A stretch of 64,000 bases of DNA from NCBI GenBank assembly GCA_037176845.1, contig JAYKXP010000004.1, positions 496,001-560,000 on the forward strand, written 5' to 3'. The position numbers and the translations under genes are program-made. The notes under the pieces are model-generated. The model was not told the origin of the DNA. It did not search any database and saw only the letters and a program-made list of their open reading frames with translations. Below, piece by piece: positions 38,016-49,491 of the stretch; within the stretch, counting starts at the first letter, position 1; every line of letters starts with the position of its first letter. Source of the stretch: Paramarasmius palmivorus. Lineage: Eukaryota; Basidiomycota; Agaricomycetes; Agaricales; Marasmiaceae.

Positions 38016-39455
38016 TCACCAGCCCTTCCATGGAACCCATACATCTACCACACTCTTCTCATCGCCTGAACTAGAATCTACAATGTAATACCAAGGATAT
38101 GCTGCAGCAATCAAGCAGGCGTGTTGGCCTACAATATCCACAAGATCTCCAACCTCAAGCTTGTCACCATCGACCGGTGTCGTTCGTGTCAGGATTCCAT
38201 GTTCCTGAGACATCCTTCCCAGTTGCCAGCCTGTTCCGATCACTCGTCCGAAACCCCCTGAAGGCCCTGTATCTTTGCTGAAAGCAATGGCACCACCGTC
38301 GACGACAGCCTCATCGGTGCCGTTCGCCCCTCGTCCAGGATAATAGGAAACGACAGTGGTTCGCACCCTTTGTGCAATACGAGTCGAGTCGATAAGGGTG
38401 GTGTGTTCTTGCTGAAGATCTAACATGGGATAGTTACCGGCGTGGAGTTCGAGTGTTCCATGCAACAAGGACGACAACATGGCTCGAGTCTCGGCACTCG
38501 CGGCGTGGGCAGTTGGGGTTGACCCCACGGACAGGATGAAGGGTTGGCTAGGTGCGTTGATGTTTGACTTTGCAAGGACCTCCAAAGCTGATCCTGCCGC
38601 CGTATTGACAGCATCCACCTCTCCGGACAGGAAAGATGAAGCCTCAGTAAGCGAAGTTGATGCATAGGCATTACCAGCATGGCAGTAGAACCCGTAAACA
38701 GAGATCGCCGGAGAAGAGAACAAGGTCTTAATCAAGGGTTCGAAGAATGGGGATGCAGTCGGTACTCCTGCACGTCTTTGAAACAAAATGTTATTGTCGC
38801 CCGGCGATCAGAGCCAAACCACTCACTTTTGTCCGCCGTCCACCTTGACGAACACAGACCATTTCCGCGGCTGCGACCTTTCCTTTTCAAACTGTTCCAG
38901 AAACTTCACCTGGTCCGGATGGTCTATGAGGACACGGACGATACCACCGCTGGGCGCTATTTCATCCCAGAGATTCGACAAATCCTCGATCTTGTTTGGC
39001 GCAATCGGGAGACCGTACAGAAGCTAACGGCAAGTTCAGAAAGCATGCTGATGGGGATAACATGCAACTCACATCCTTGACAACCCCATCCCTGAACAAT
39101 CCTGCCTTGACGACTTGCCATGCCTCCATCAAGGTCGAAACAACCACGGCGTCTGTCTTTCCCGCTTCGGAATGAAGCTGGAGCCTAGTCCCCTCTGCAG
39201 TCTAACTTGTGTGAGATACACATAAAGTAATATCAATATCTTCGATACCTTGTGAGTTTTCAAATGCGCTCTGAATGCAGCCCCCCAACTAATAGCTTTC
39301 TCGTGCATCTTTGCACAGTTCTTTGCGAATACATTACGATCAATAACGAATGCAGGTGTTCTGAGGTCGTCCAAAGTTTTCCCGGCAAAACTGGCGACTA
39401 GTGTCTGTTTGTCTGGCAGGTTGATCGCATCGCATGGTGTTATCGTCTGCTTCAT
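38016..39455 (-). CDS. DSD1: D-serine dehydratase (DSD1 type, PLP and zinc)
   Basis: ATG 39455 starts MKQTITPCDAINLPDKQTLV. The alanine-racemase-like barrel begins LRTPAFVIDRNVFAKNCAKM with RAHLKTHK, carrying the PLP lysine. Other blocks are TAEGTRLQLHSEAGKTDAVV, APSGGIVRVLIDHPDQVKFL, WSVFVKVDGGQKRAGVPTAS, ISVYGFYCHAGNAYAS and SVGSTPTAH. The C-terminus has LEVGDLVDIVGQHACLIAAA: the HxC pair matches the zinc site of eukaryotic D-serine dehydratase, whereas D-threonine aldolases have HxD. It should convert D-serine to pyruvate and ammonia through 2-aminoacrylate. The neighbouring RidA gene acts on that intermediate. Confidence 0.92.
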
Positions 39456-39779
39456 ACTGGGAGTCGGAGGACAGGATCGTGAGTAGGTTTGTATTCCATC
39501 TTTTGGTCATATAAGTAAAGACGCTGAGCACGTGTAATCTCTAGCTCGCGGTCCGACATTGACCGCCTCGAGAAATCGGTATCTTTATCGATTATCGTGC
39601 CGTGCCCGACATACATGAACCTATCTCTAAAGGCTTAAAATCCGCTGAAACGCAGCTCCGTACGTGTTCCGTGCTAGATAACAGATTGTGTCAAGTTTGA
39701 TCGCTGAGTCTTTGTGTTGCATGTTGATTGGTATTACATTCAACCTTTTACTATTCAATACTTGATACAATTTCCTTTC
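39456..39779. other. Intergenic, D-serine dehydratase promoter and RidA 3' end
   Basis: These 324 bases separate two minus-strand genes. No gene or clear regulatory motif was recognised. Confidence 0.35.
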
Positions 39780-40310
39780 CTATACTGCAGCGATGGCCTC
39801 GATCTCGACATCGACATCGTTGGGGAGTTTTCCTGCCTGGATGCAAGTCCTGGCCGGCTTTGGGCTAGGAAGTAGCTGTGTTTATTCATTAGTCAAAAGT
39901 TTTGTAATAGGCCGGAGCATTGCACCTTTTCGTAGACCTCATTCATGGCGGAAAAGTTGTCCATGTCCTTGAGGTAAACATTAACTTTGACGACCTTGTC
40001 CCATGAAGAACCGGCTGCTTCAAGAACGTTGCCGAGGTTCTTAATGCATTGAGCCTGAAGATACCGTTAGTGGGGTGCTTGGAAGAATGCACCAAGCAAA
40101 ACTTACTGTGTGTTCTTGGATACCACCCTCGACTAGCTTGCCGTTCTTGTCAACGGGAGTCTGGCCACTGAGGAAGATGAGGCCAGGCACTTTGGTTGCG
40201 TGTGCTGCAATACAGTGAGTTTGTTTGCCAATTGACAATGAATCAAACCACATACACAAGATACGAGTGAACTGAGAGTTTTCAGACGAGTTGATACGTT
40301 CGAGAGACAT
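39780..40310 (-). CDS. RidA/YjgF/UK114-family enamine/imine deaminase
   Basis: Four exons: [38 protein letters not shown] with [33 protein letters not shown] with [20 protein letters not shown], and [20 protein letters not shown] ending EIEAIAAV. These are the standard RidA motifs; the Arg of PARTC is the residue that holds the substrate carboxylate. RidA hydrolyses 2-aminoacrylate and related enamines or imines released by PLP enzymes such as serine dehydratases. No presequence is seen, so a cytosolic form is likely. It lies 325 bases from a D-serine dehydratase. Confidence 0.95.
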
Positions 40311-40640
40311 TGTGAGAGTAGAGCAAGAAAAGATGGAGATTGATTAGTCGGATTTTGAGACGTTGAATACCTGGCCGGGGTGCGCGGACCGTTGCCGATC
40401 AGATCAGCTCGGCTAACAAAACGGTTTCCGCCAGAGCCGCCTCCGCAGAAGATCATTGCAGGAGATTGCAGCTAAAACATGGGCGGCCCATTGCCTATCA
40501 TCAGGTGCTTCTCTTATCGTCATCCTTTTCGGGTAGAACTCACCAAACTTGTTCAATTTCCAGGCCCATCAGGAGAATAGTATATAAGAGATACAGTGCT
40601 CCATGAATTACCTCGTCGTCTTTGACCCTCTCACCCCACC
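40311..40640. promoter_or_regulatory. Divergent promoter, RidA (-) and MFS carrier (+)
   Basis: 330 bases between start codons. A TATA-like tatataagag lies at about 40579-40588, roughly 55 bases upstream of the MFS start on the plus strand. No other element recognised. Confidence 0.4.
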
Positions 40641-42992
40641 ATGGAGAAGAAGCCCTCGACTCCGTCCATCGACGCCGAAAAGGTTCCCGAAAGTCCTTCC
40701 AACGACGCACACGAGTTGGAGAAGGGAACGTCAACTATTGCTCCGGCCGTCGAGCGTTCCTTGCTGAGGAAATGCGACTTCTGTATCCTTCCACCATTAA
40801 CGATAATGTGTGTGCATTTCTATTTGTGTTACTCTTTCGACTAATCTTTAACAGGTACTTGTGTAACGCTCTTGACAAGGGTAACGTCGGAAATGCAAAA
40901 ACGGATGGATGGGACAAGGTGTGTCGCAACAGACCGTCATGTCGCGTTTGCATGTGCTTAATCCCGCTATCAAGGATGTTGGTCTCGTAGGGAATCAGGT
41001 TGGTCATCGAATAACTCCCCAGCTTCCTCTATTCATGCCAATGTTTCAATTGCACAGTATTACCTCCTAGTCATGATCTTCTACGTGCGTACCCACTCAA
41101 CTCGTGATCATTATACCTACTGATATGCATCAACCCAGGTTCCCTTTTGCTTGTAAGACCGGCTCTTTCTGAACACTCCTCCCAGCGATGCTCATGATGC
41201 CTGAAGGTTCGGCACTCCCATTGCCATATTCGTGAAACGTTATTCGGCTGCTCGTGTGCTACCGATAATGATGGTTGGATTTGGAAGCATGTTCGTGTGG
41301 ACCCCTCATTTGCTATTGAACATTCACTGGAATTACATTCAGGTCTCTCTTCTCTGGTATAGCGAACAACTTTTCTGGTGAATGACAATGCCTTGTTTCC
41401 CGTGCTTTACACTCAATCTTCCGACTAGAAATATTCGCAATACGGTTCTTCCTGGGTATCTTCGAGTCTGCAATGCTGCCTGGCGTTGTAAGTTTGATAC
41501 ATCACTCCTATATCGTGTCGAACCGAACCCTTCTCTACAGGTCTACTACCTCTCGACATTCTACACCCGCGGGGAGTTGGCCTCGAGAATTGCGCTTTTC
41601 TACGCCGCTGCTGCGATTGCTGGAGCCTTTTCGGGTCTGATTGCTTTCGGTGTCTTCCACATGAAAAACGAGAAGCATCACGCTTGGCAGTACCTTTTCT
41701 GGATCGAAGGTGAGTAACGAAACTAGAACTTTGAGTGTTCAATTCATCTCAATGACATCCTGACCACAGGCGCTGCAACCGTGTTCTTCGCCATCATTTG
41801 TTTCCTTTGGCTTCCACGCTCCCCAGCCACTTGGTGGCTACTCACAGATGACGAAAAGGAGGCAGCTCGGCAACGTATCCTCAACGACTCTTCGGTCACT
41901 ATCAATGAGAAGTTCAGTCTGCGTGAGGCCTTTAGGCCATTCAAAGACCCTCTATACTGGGTCTGGGCACTGATCAGCATGTCCTTTGGTGTCCCACTGG
42001 TAATGATATCCTTACACTCTCTTCAAGGTGTCTAACGCTGACCAGCACGGCATAGGCTAGCGTGAACAACTTCCTGCCTCAAGTAAGTTACTTCGTAACA
42101 TTGACATCGATATCCATGTTCAAGCTTTCCTTCAAGATCGTCGCCAGTCTAGGCTATTCGACTCTCAAGACCAATCTTTATACCGTTGCTCCTAACGTAC
42201 GTGTGCTTTCTCCATTCAATCTCACATCCAGATACTAACCCATTTTCATAGATCGTCGGGACGGTCACTTTACTCATATTGGCATTCTCTTCCGACTACT
42301 TTAGGGAACGCTCAATCCACATATGTGTTCCACTCATCATCACGCTGGTGGGATTCGTCGTATTCGGGGCAATTGATGTTTTGGCGCATAGAAACGTCGC
42401 ATACTTTTGCTGTTTCCTAATGACTATGGGAGTGAGTGTCCAATTTTTATCCAGCAACCACATGCTCACTGGGAAAATAGGCGTCAGCGCCCTCTGTACT
42501 GGTCGCGACTTGGTACAACAACAATACGCCAAAGGAGAATGGGCGTGCAGTAGTAACTGCTGTCATGGGTACGCATGAATAGTGCTTTGGTTTGCAGCGA
42601 ACGACGTTACGACGATTTTCCGTGTTTCTAGTTGCACTTGCGAATGCATCTGGGTTAATTTCGACCAATGTATTCAGAGCCCAGGTAGATGGTCAACAAC
42701 CTCGTGTGGATGCATTCTGATTGTTTTTCAACCAGGACGAACCTAAGTATGTTCCAGCTCTCGCTACGTCCGGTAAGTTCACTACCACCGCTGTGTTGAT
42801 CAGAACCTGACGCCTTTCGTAGCCGCATTCGGTGGCCTATGCTTAATCCTTGTGGCAAGCGTCGGGTTCTGGATGCGATGGGAGAACAGGAGAAGAGATT
42901 CTATTCAAGGGGTGAAGATGAAATCTTCAGATGTTCCGACCGAAGCGTTGGGTGATGGACCCAAGTCGCTTTCCTTCCGTTACATGTATTAA
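40641..42992 (+). CDS. MFS transporter, anion:cation symporter (Dal5/allantoate permease) type
   Basis: ATG 40641 starts MEKKPSTPSIDAEKVPESPS. Blocks typical of the ACS/FHS fungal carriers are LRKCDF, LCNALDKGNVGNAKTDGW (the D-x-GN-GNAK motif after helix 1), VGNQYYLLVMIFYVPF, YYLSTFYTRGELASRIALFY, GAFSGLIAFGVFHM, HAWQYLFWIEGAATVFFAII, FLWLPRSPATWWLLTDDEKE, the second-half APNIVGTVTLLILAFSSDYF, and ending SLSFRYMY. About twelve helices are spread over many small exons. Relatives carry nicotinate, allantoate, pantothenate or dipeptides. Substrate unknown. It is divergent from the RidA gene. Confidence 0.88.
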
Positions 42993-43518
42993 GTTGACTG
43001 AACTATCTACATCATAATTTCATTTAAACAATGACAAGGGATAATATGGTTATAAGCGAGCTAAGAGTCCTGACGCGTTTGTAAAGCGTCTAAACGTCCC
43101 AGAACCGCGCAAAGTATACACAAAACTTCAGACCTTGATTTCCTCGCGAATTCGTCAGACCTGGTCCAAATCACGCCGTGGTTATCGAAAGTGATAAAGT
43201 GACCTTGCGTCTTCCGTCAGTGGCTATTGACAGCGTAAAACCGTTTTATTACCTCTTAATAATTGCTTAACATGTAGTGAGACCCATATCAACCTAGAAA
43301 AGGCATACTATTGCGCGAGTTATAATCTAAGTCTGAAAAAAGTTATTTCTGGGCGAAAGGTAAAAAAGGGAACATCAATGAGTGAACCTGCCTATGAGCA
43401 CACGCCCGATCTTCATCATATCTGGAGTACGAATTGAGACATCAAAGCAGGAGAGGAATAGGACAAAGCGAAAAATATCCTCAAACGAAATGTCAGCGAC
43501 CCTTTGCTGACATGTTGC
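42993..43518. other. Convergent intergenic stretch without a gene
   Basis: These 526 AT-rich bases separate the MFS stop (+) and the RBM39-like stop (-). No open frame of note or repeat was recognised. Confidence 0.4.
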
Positions 43519-45771
43519 TTATTGGTGAGCCTGCATGATGGCGTCAGAGATGAACGATGCTGTGACCTGCTTTCCACCAAACCACCGTCCATTGAGACCC
43601 TGGATTGCTTTCTTAGCGGTTTCGACAGCGTCGAACTTGACGTATATCTCTCCCTAGAACGGGGTCAGATAGAACACTACATAGTGATTCAATACGCACT
43701 TGTGTCTCTTTCTCGACTTTGATAGCAATGACCTTGCCATATTTGTCTTCGCATTCCCCTTTCACGTCATCTGCAAGGTCCTTGTCCCAGTCTTTTTCCG
43801 TTTCCCTAGCGGAGTAACATTCAGCACAAAGAGATATGATAACAGTCACAGGGACTTACTCTTCGGGATCAAACATATTCTTCAGTAAGACGGATCGCGA
43901 TTGCATCGCTTGCGTCGGTATGTTAGGTTTACTAGGAACATCAGGATCAGCATGGAACTAATGAACGGCCATATGGAAATGAACGTACACTGGTTCAGGA
44001 AGAGAGAGAGGTGTTTCAATTCTAGCAAGCTTCTGCATTAGTGCTTGGCGGGATGCAGCGTTCAGGTTACCACCTGTACACAAAGTGAGTACTAAGAAAC
44101 GCATAGCAACACATGGCACGAACCACCGGAGTCGTCCAAGGAATCTTGCTGAGTGTATCGAACCGAACCCTTCTCGTGCACCGTATTGACACGGAGCTAC
44201 CGACAGTAGTCAGAATAATAGTCAAACAAAGTATCAAAGCACTCACAGTGCGACCTGCAAGTTCAAAGCCCTCCATTTGTTCTAGCGCCATTTTGGCGTG
44301 TTCTGCTCTTTTGTATCTGTGAATAGTTGTGAGCTACAGATAATTGCAGCAAATGAGATTTGCCATACTGTACAAAGGCGTAGCCTTTGCTTCTGCCTGT
44401 CATCGGATCCCGATGAAGGTCGACAAAGTCCAAGGGGCCAAACGGTTCAAATACTTGCTTGATATCGCTTTCTGTGAGATTGAAGTGAAGCGAGCCTACG
44501 TAGAGCCTGATCAAAAGGTCAACCTGTATTCGTATCTAAATGAGTAAAGCTCACATTCCGCCGCCATGTGGGGCGCTGACTCCTGGGGGCAAATTGAGAT
44601 TGCTAGGAAACATCAATTACGGGATGCATGATAAACATTGAAAAAACATACCCGTCACCTGGATGCAAACGATTCCTTTCCGACTCAGTTAGCTGCACCA
44701 TGATTGGAAGACCCATTACGACCGTTCCTGTGAGGGCTATGGCCTTTTCGACTAGCTCAATGGTTTTAAATTCTACGTAGCCGATGCTGAAAGGTCACCG
44801 TTAGTAAGTTGAACACGTTTCATCGAAGTGCTCACCCCTTTGAGCGCCGAGAGATTCTGTCGGTAACGATTCTAGAATCCATAACAGCGCCCTCTCCCAG
44901 TTTATCTTCAAAGAAGTAGCCTAAGTCCCTTGCAGTCATACGAGCCGCCAATTGGGAGACAAAGACAGATCTGGCCTCAGAATCATCCTCTTTTGGTTCA
45001 TCGGGGTTATAGTCTTCTTGGGGTGGTGGTTCATAGGTGGGCGACACACGTCTAATGCGTGGATCAGTATTTTGACCAGTGCTAAAATCGTCCAATGACG
45101 AACCTTCTGGGCGGACTGTAGGAGTCCCGCCTTCTGTACCTTCGGTCGTCCCTGTCTCGGTCTCGACGGTAGCGTGAATCATCGTAGTCGCCTCGAGGTC
45201 TTGACTGCCTTCTTCCAGGGCTGTCTCTCGGCGGAACTGGACTCATAGAAACATCAGCATCTGGCCCATCCGGTCCTCCGACCTTTTTCTTTTTTGCACG
45301 CTCTTCTTGCTCTGGATCATCCGGGTCTTCTGTGCGCTTCCTTCGGCGGTCACGATCCCTTTCTTCTCGATCTCTGTCTCGGTCGTAGTCACGATGACTA
45401 TGTCGACTTTCTGCCCTATCTCGACGTCGTTCCCTGTGGCGGTCAGAGTCGCGGTCGCGGTGTCGCTCCCGCTCTCTTTCTCTGTCCCTGTCTCTGTATC
45501 TGTCTGGAGTCCTTTCTCTGTCACGATGTCTATCACGACTTCGACTTCTTCTTCTCTCATGGCCACCTCTATCACGATGTCGCTCTCGTCTTTCTCCACG
45601 GTCGCGAGAAGAAGACCTGTTAGACCTACGAGTGCGGTGTGTATCCGTTGAGTGATTACGAGTCCTAGAAACGGAAAAAGGAAAGTTCAGAACACCTTCA
45701 GAAGCACAAGAAGTAAGAATTGACTTGTGACTGGGAGAGTTGTCGACTTCCATTTTCCCGTTCGTTGACAT
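43519..45771 (-). CDS. RBM39/CAPER-like splicing factor (Rsd1)
   Basis: ATG 45771 starts MSTNGKMEVDNSPSHK, spliced to TRNHSTDTHRTRRSNRSSSR. An RS/RD-rich region of about 180 residues comes next. RRM1 follows (ARSVFVSQLAARMTARDLGY, GEGAVMDSRIVTDRISRRSK, IGYVEFKTIELVEKAIALTG), then RRM2 (MRLYVGSLHFNLTESDIKQV, GRSKGYAFVQYKRAEHAKMA), a linker NAASRQALMQKLAR, RSVLLKNMFDPEE and a C-terminal U2AF-homology RRM (DVKGECEDKYGKVIAIKVEK, GEIYVKFDAVETAKKAIQGL, NGRWFGGKQVTASFISD). The RS-RRM-RRM-UHM order is that of RBM39/Rsd1, which links U2 snRNP and activators. Confidence 0.93.
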
Positions 45772-45911
45772 CGTCTTTTGCAGTGTGAGGGTTCTGGAAG
45801 AGGTAATGCGTGGGAATATTATGGCATGCACGGCCCTGTCAGTCGTCACACAACGTTCCCTTTCCGGTAAGTACATACATAGTCACGAATTCTGTTTTAC
45901 ATTCAGTTCAT

Positions 45912-47328
45912 TTACACGAGCCCAGAAAGCCTCCCTCTGACACGCTTCTCAGCTTGAGCAAGCTCAGTTTCATCCGCTTTGGAGTACAGAACATTGAGTG
46001 GATTCTCTTGCCCTTCTTTTTCGAGGTCAGCTTCAATCTGAGAGAATTTCTTGCAGAAGGTGCCGTCGAGAATTTGGTTCTGCAAAATCTCCTGGAAATG
46101 TTTGCGGGCCGCCTTTCCATCAAGCGCAAGTGCGCCGCTGAGTTGTCCGTACTGGGATACCGTAGAATGGTGTTTCAACTAAACGAATGTGATCTCAATT
46201 CACTGAGCTTATGATCCAGGTCACCCGTTTGCACCCACCTGAGCGATGAAACCATCTTCCGCTGCACGCTCAAAAATTTCCGCTGGCTCCTTAGACATCC
46301 ACCTATGCAAATCGAGGATTAGAATGAGACATTAGTAGGTGAAGTCGGCTGTCAACGTACATTTCATAGCACAAGGCCTCATCAGAGCAACCGGCTTCTT
46401 TAAGCACGCTAAATGCCTCTCTGCAGCATAAAAATACCAATGAGCATAGTAGCAGGTAGGCGGTGACGAACTAACCTGAAGAGCATGATGATGTTCGGCC
46501 ATAACGCTTGTTCTGCGAATAGATCCATCATGGTCTCCTCTCGCGCAGACGATGCGATTGCGCCGGCCTTCGTGGCACCAATAGCTCGCGACAGTGCCAG
46601 TGCAGTTACGAGGCCATTACCACTACCATCTTGTTCCACAGAAACAAAGCACGGAAAGCCTTTCCCTTTCTCATACAGGGAACGTACCGATGACCCTATC
46701 ATCCTATGAACAATCATTTCAAAACCCAGATGGAGGACTTGCAGCATCTATCGCTTACCGTGGTGCAACCATAACTATGTCTTGAGTAGGCACGAAGTTG
46801 AGCAACTTGTAGAACACATTGTACCCGCTGGCAATGACAATTGTTGTATTCGCCTTCAGGCTTGGTGCAAACTGTTCGTTGAAAACTCGTGGCTGGACCT
46901 GATCGGGTATTAGAAGGAACAGCACTGAGAAAACACGTTGAGCTCTGCCTCGATCACTTTGCGTGACTGCTTACCATCGGCAACCTCTGCAGCCTTTGTA
47001 AAATTGTGCTCGACATGGAAACCTTTTGCCTTGGCTGTTTCAGCATACGAGTCTTGTAAATTCGCAATGAGAATATTATCGTTCGGAATTCCGCTATCAC
47101 GAAGATTTTGTGCTTGTGCCGAACCCTGATTCCCGAATCTGCCGCAGATAATAGAGAGCTGTGTTGAATGATCGCCCAAACTTCAGACCAACGACGCACC
47201 CCAGGAAAACGATCTTCTTGCCATCCAGCGCATTCAAGTCAGCATCAGAGTCATAGTAGCTAGTAAGAACCTGTTAGCCTTGCAGTCACACTTGAATGTG
47301 CTTGACCGCCTTACATGCGTGCAGACAT
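45912..47328 (-). CDS. Ketol-acid reductoisomerase-like NAD(P) protein with altered active site
   Basis: A five-codon first exon (ATG 47328, MSARI) joins YYDSDADLNALDGKKIVFLG and the Rossmann motif GFGNQGSAQAQNLRDSGI (GxGxxG). The KARI layout continues: VLFLLIPDQVQPRVFNEQFA, ANTTIVIASGYNVFYKLLNF, VAPRMIGSSVRSLYEKGKGF, VEQDGSGNG, then the C-terminal helical part EETMMDLFAEQALWPNIIML, GCSDEALCYEMWMSKEPAEI and KHHSTVSQYGQ. The metal-binding D-LF-EQ motif is kept, but the His of AHGF is Ser, the Lys of VAPKG is Arg, and the fourth metal Glu is not at its usual place. There is no mitochondrial leader, unlike fungal ILV5. Probably a cytosolic oxidoreductase of other function. Confidence 0.85.
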
Positions 47329-47638
47329 GTTTGGCCGAATTTAGATGAGGGAAGGAGTGATTTCGGTGCGAGATTTCGTGAAAAGGATTAACCTAATATT
47401 TGAAGGGGCTTCCCAGCGGACATCGCCATTTTATGATGCAGTACATGAGAGTACGACTCTCAGAGTGGTATCAAACTGATGGACAGGTGATGGAATAGAA
47501 GGAACACCATCGTCCACGGCCCGGCGAACGAGCCGCCATTGCATCTTCTCCAAGTTCTACTCGAAGTATCCGAATGTTTTGCCATCCGAAACCGAGCTTC
47601 TGTTATCATCTTCCTACCAGTTCTTCAAAGCATTCGAA
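47329..47638. promoter_or_regulatory. Divergent promoter, KARI-like (-) and SDR (+)
   Basis: 310 bases between the two starts; a candidate shared control region for two NAD(P)-dependent enzymes. No specific element was recognised. Confidence 0.35.
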
Positions 47639-48714
47639 ATGACGATCGTCTCTCAAAAAGTTGTTGTAGTCACAGGCTCATCTCGAGGCATCGGAGCTGG
47701 CATGTCAGTATGTTGCAAGCTTTTGATTACTAGCTAGTTTCCTAACAACCGAACCCGCACATAGAGCCAGGGAGTTCGCCAAATACGGAGCTTCTGGTCT
47801 GGTGCTTCACTATTTTGGCGACGAGGAAACCACCAAAGAGATCAACAGCTTGAAGGAGGAGATCGAACAAAAGTATCAACAATGTAAGGTCACGGTCGTT
47901 CCAGGCGACATTGCCGACCCTGCTACATCCTCTACAGTAAAGACATTTCGAAATGACATGAATTCGAAGCCTTTATGCTCATTGTTCCTCATTTAGATTG
48001 TCGCCGCTGCTGTGGAGTCCTTTGGGCGGATTGATGTGCTGGTCTCAAATGCTGGGATATGTCCATTCGCGGAATTTCTGACCATGCCGCATGCTACATG
48101 GGAACGAACGCGCCAGGTGAATTTGGATGGCTCGTTCTATATCACACAAGGTATGTATCATGGTAAAATTGTCGCGAGCTTGTCTTTGACTTGGTTTCAA
48201 GCCGTTGCCAACCAAATGAAGGCCCAGACGCCCCAGGGAGGATCCATCATCGGTATCTCCTCCATTTCTGCCCTGGTCGGTGGCGAGCTGCAATGCCACT
48301 ATACCCCGACGTCAGTTCCAGAAACAATACTATCATTCCCGATTGCTGAGCATTCACATAGAAAGGCTGGTATTCTGTCCCTTATGCAAAGTTGCGCTGT
48401 AGCACTTGGCAAGTATGGGATTCGTGCAAATGCAATCCTACCTGGAACAATCGCTACCGACATCAACAAGGAGGATCTCGCGGACACTACCAAACGCGAA
48501 AATATGATCAAGAGAACCTGTCTCGGGAGACTAGGAGGTAGGTGTAATCCCAGCGGTATTAGAATCCCACTGACTTCGAATTCGTGTGATTAATCCTCTA
48601 AAAGCACCCGACGATATCGCTGGGCCCGTTGTGTTTTTAGCGAGTGATCTTGCAAAATATGTGACGGGTAGTTCACTGCTGGTCGACGGGGGTCTATTTG
48701 TCAATCTTCAGTAA
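47639..48714 (+). CDS. Short-chain dehydrogenase/reductase, 3-oxoacyl-ACP-reductase-like
   Basis: ATG 47639 starts [20 protein letters not shown] (TGxxxGIG cofactor motif), spliced to [20 protein letters not shown]. Then [32 protein letters not shown] (NAG), [36 protein letters not shown] (catalytic Ser), [20 protein letters not shown] (YxxxK after splicing), [20 protein letters not shown] and a last exon [20 protein letters not shown] with [16 protein letters not shown]. Complete catalytic tetrad, classical FabG-like SDR. It probably oxidises or reduces a small alcohol or ketone. It is divergent from the KARI-like gene and convergent with the cupin, 33 bases between stops. Confidence 0.92.
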
Positions 48715-48747
48715 ACACGTAGCAACACGTAGCACTGCTGAATTTAA

Positions 48748-49491
48748 CTAATTCAACGCTGGATCCAAGGTTTTCCCATTAACTACTGCAGGCTTGGCAG
48801 AGGTCAGAATACTTGTCCATCGACACCATTTCGTTGTCGACGGATTTTTCCATGCGTGCATTGCACCTTTCATCACAACAGTATCGCCGACTTGTGTGAG
48901 AAGTGTTTCGCTTCCGTCTTCCATCATCAAGATCAGCTCGCCCTCGACTGTGCTCAACAAAATAAAGGATGTGAGTACTAGAACTCAATAGTAGTGGGGG
49001 ACTCACGGAGTATGTTGTAGTCAATGGAGGATGTCCTATGCTGTGAAAAGAAGCTTGTCACAATCCCCCACCATGCATACCCTTGTAAGAGTACTCACCA
49101 TGGGAGTTAGAGCGCCTGGAGCGAGCTCCGTCGTTTGAAGATTACTGCCATTGTTGGAAACTAGACCGTAATTCTCCGACTGGTCAATTACCCTTTCTGC
49201 GCCGTCCTCTCTGATGTATTGGTAGTGACGAGGTGTCAAACTACTAAGATTCTAAATCTTACAAGCTATTGTTGTCGTTGGTGGGTAGTGTGTCAGTGAT
49301 CTTCCAGATGGGGGCGACCTTGACACCTTCTGCTAGTGCCAGGTCCTGGAATTCCTTTAGCGCTAGCACGAACACGATCTGGCGGCACCTGCCTTGGGTT
49401 CAAGTTTGATGTCACTGGTCACCGCGCCCACACCGTTTTTGTCATGCGCAGCGATTATGCGACGTTGAGGAGATAGATTGGTCTGTGACAT
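48748..49491 (-). CDS. Cupin-domain protein, with an apparent frame break
   Basis: ATG 49491 starts MSQTNLSPQRRIIAAHDKNG and continues VGAVTSDIKLEPKAGAA. The reading then continues in another frame as IVFVLALKEFQDLALAEGVK and VAPIWKITDTLPTNDNNSL. Later exons are RHYQYIREDGAERVIDQSEN, TTELAPGALTPM, HRTSSIDYNIL, VEGELILMMEDGSETLLTQV and GDTVVMKGAMHAWKNPS, which form the two cupin motifs (GALTPMHRTSSIDY with a metal-type His, and GDTVVMKGAMHAW with another His). A small beta-barrel enzyme or binding protein. The break near 49375-49390 needs a one-base shift or an implausible 26-base intron. Function unknown. Confidence 0.8.

Noticed and set aside
38016..39455. D-threonine aldolase
   Set aside because: Same fold, but the C-terminal metal motif is HxC (QHACL), typical of D-serine dehydratase, rather than HxD.
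45082..45650. Plus-strand frames opposite the RS-rich region of the RBM39-like gene
   Set aside because: They are produced by the repetitive Arg/Asp/Ser codons of the real gene on the other strand.
45912..47328. Canonical mitochondrial acetohydroxyacid reductoisomerase (ILV5)
   Set aside because: No transit peptide and several catalytic positions are substituted.
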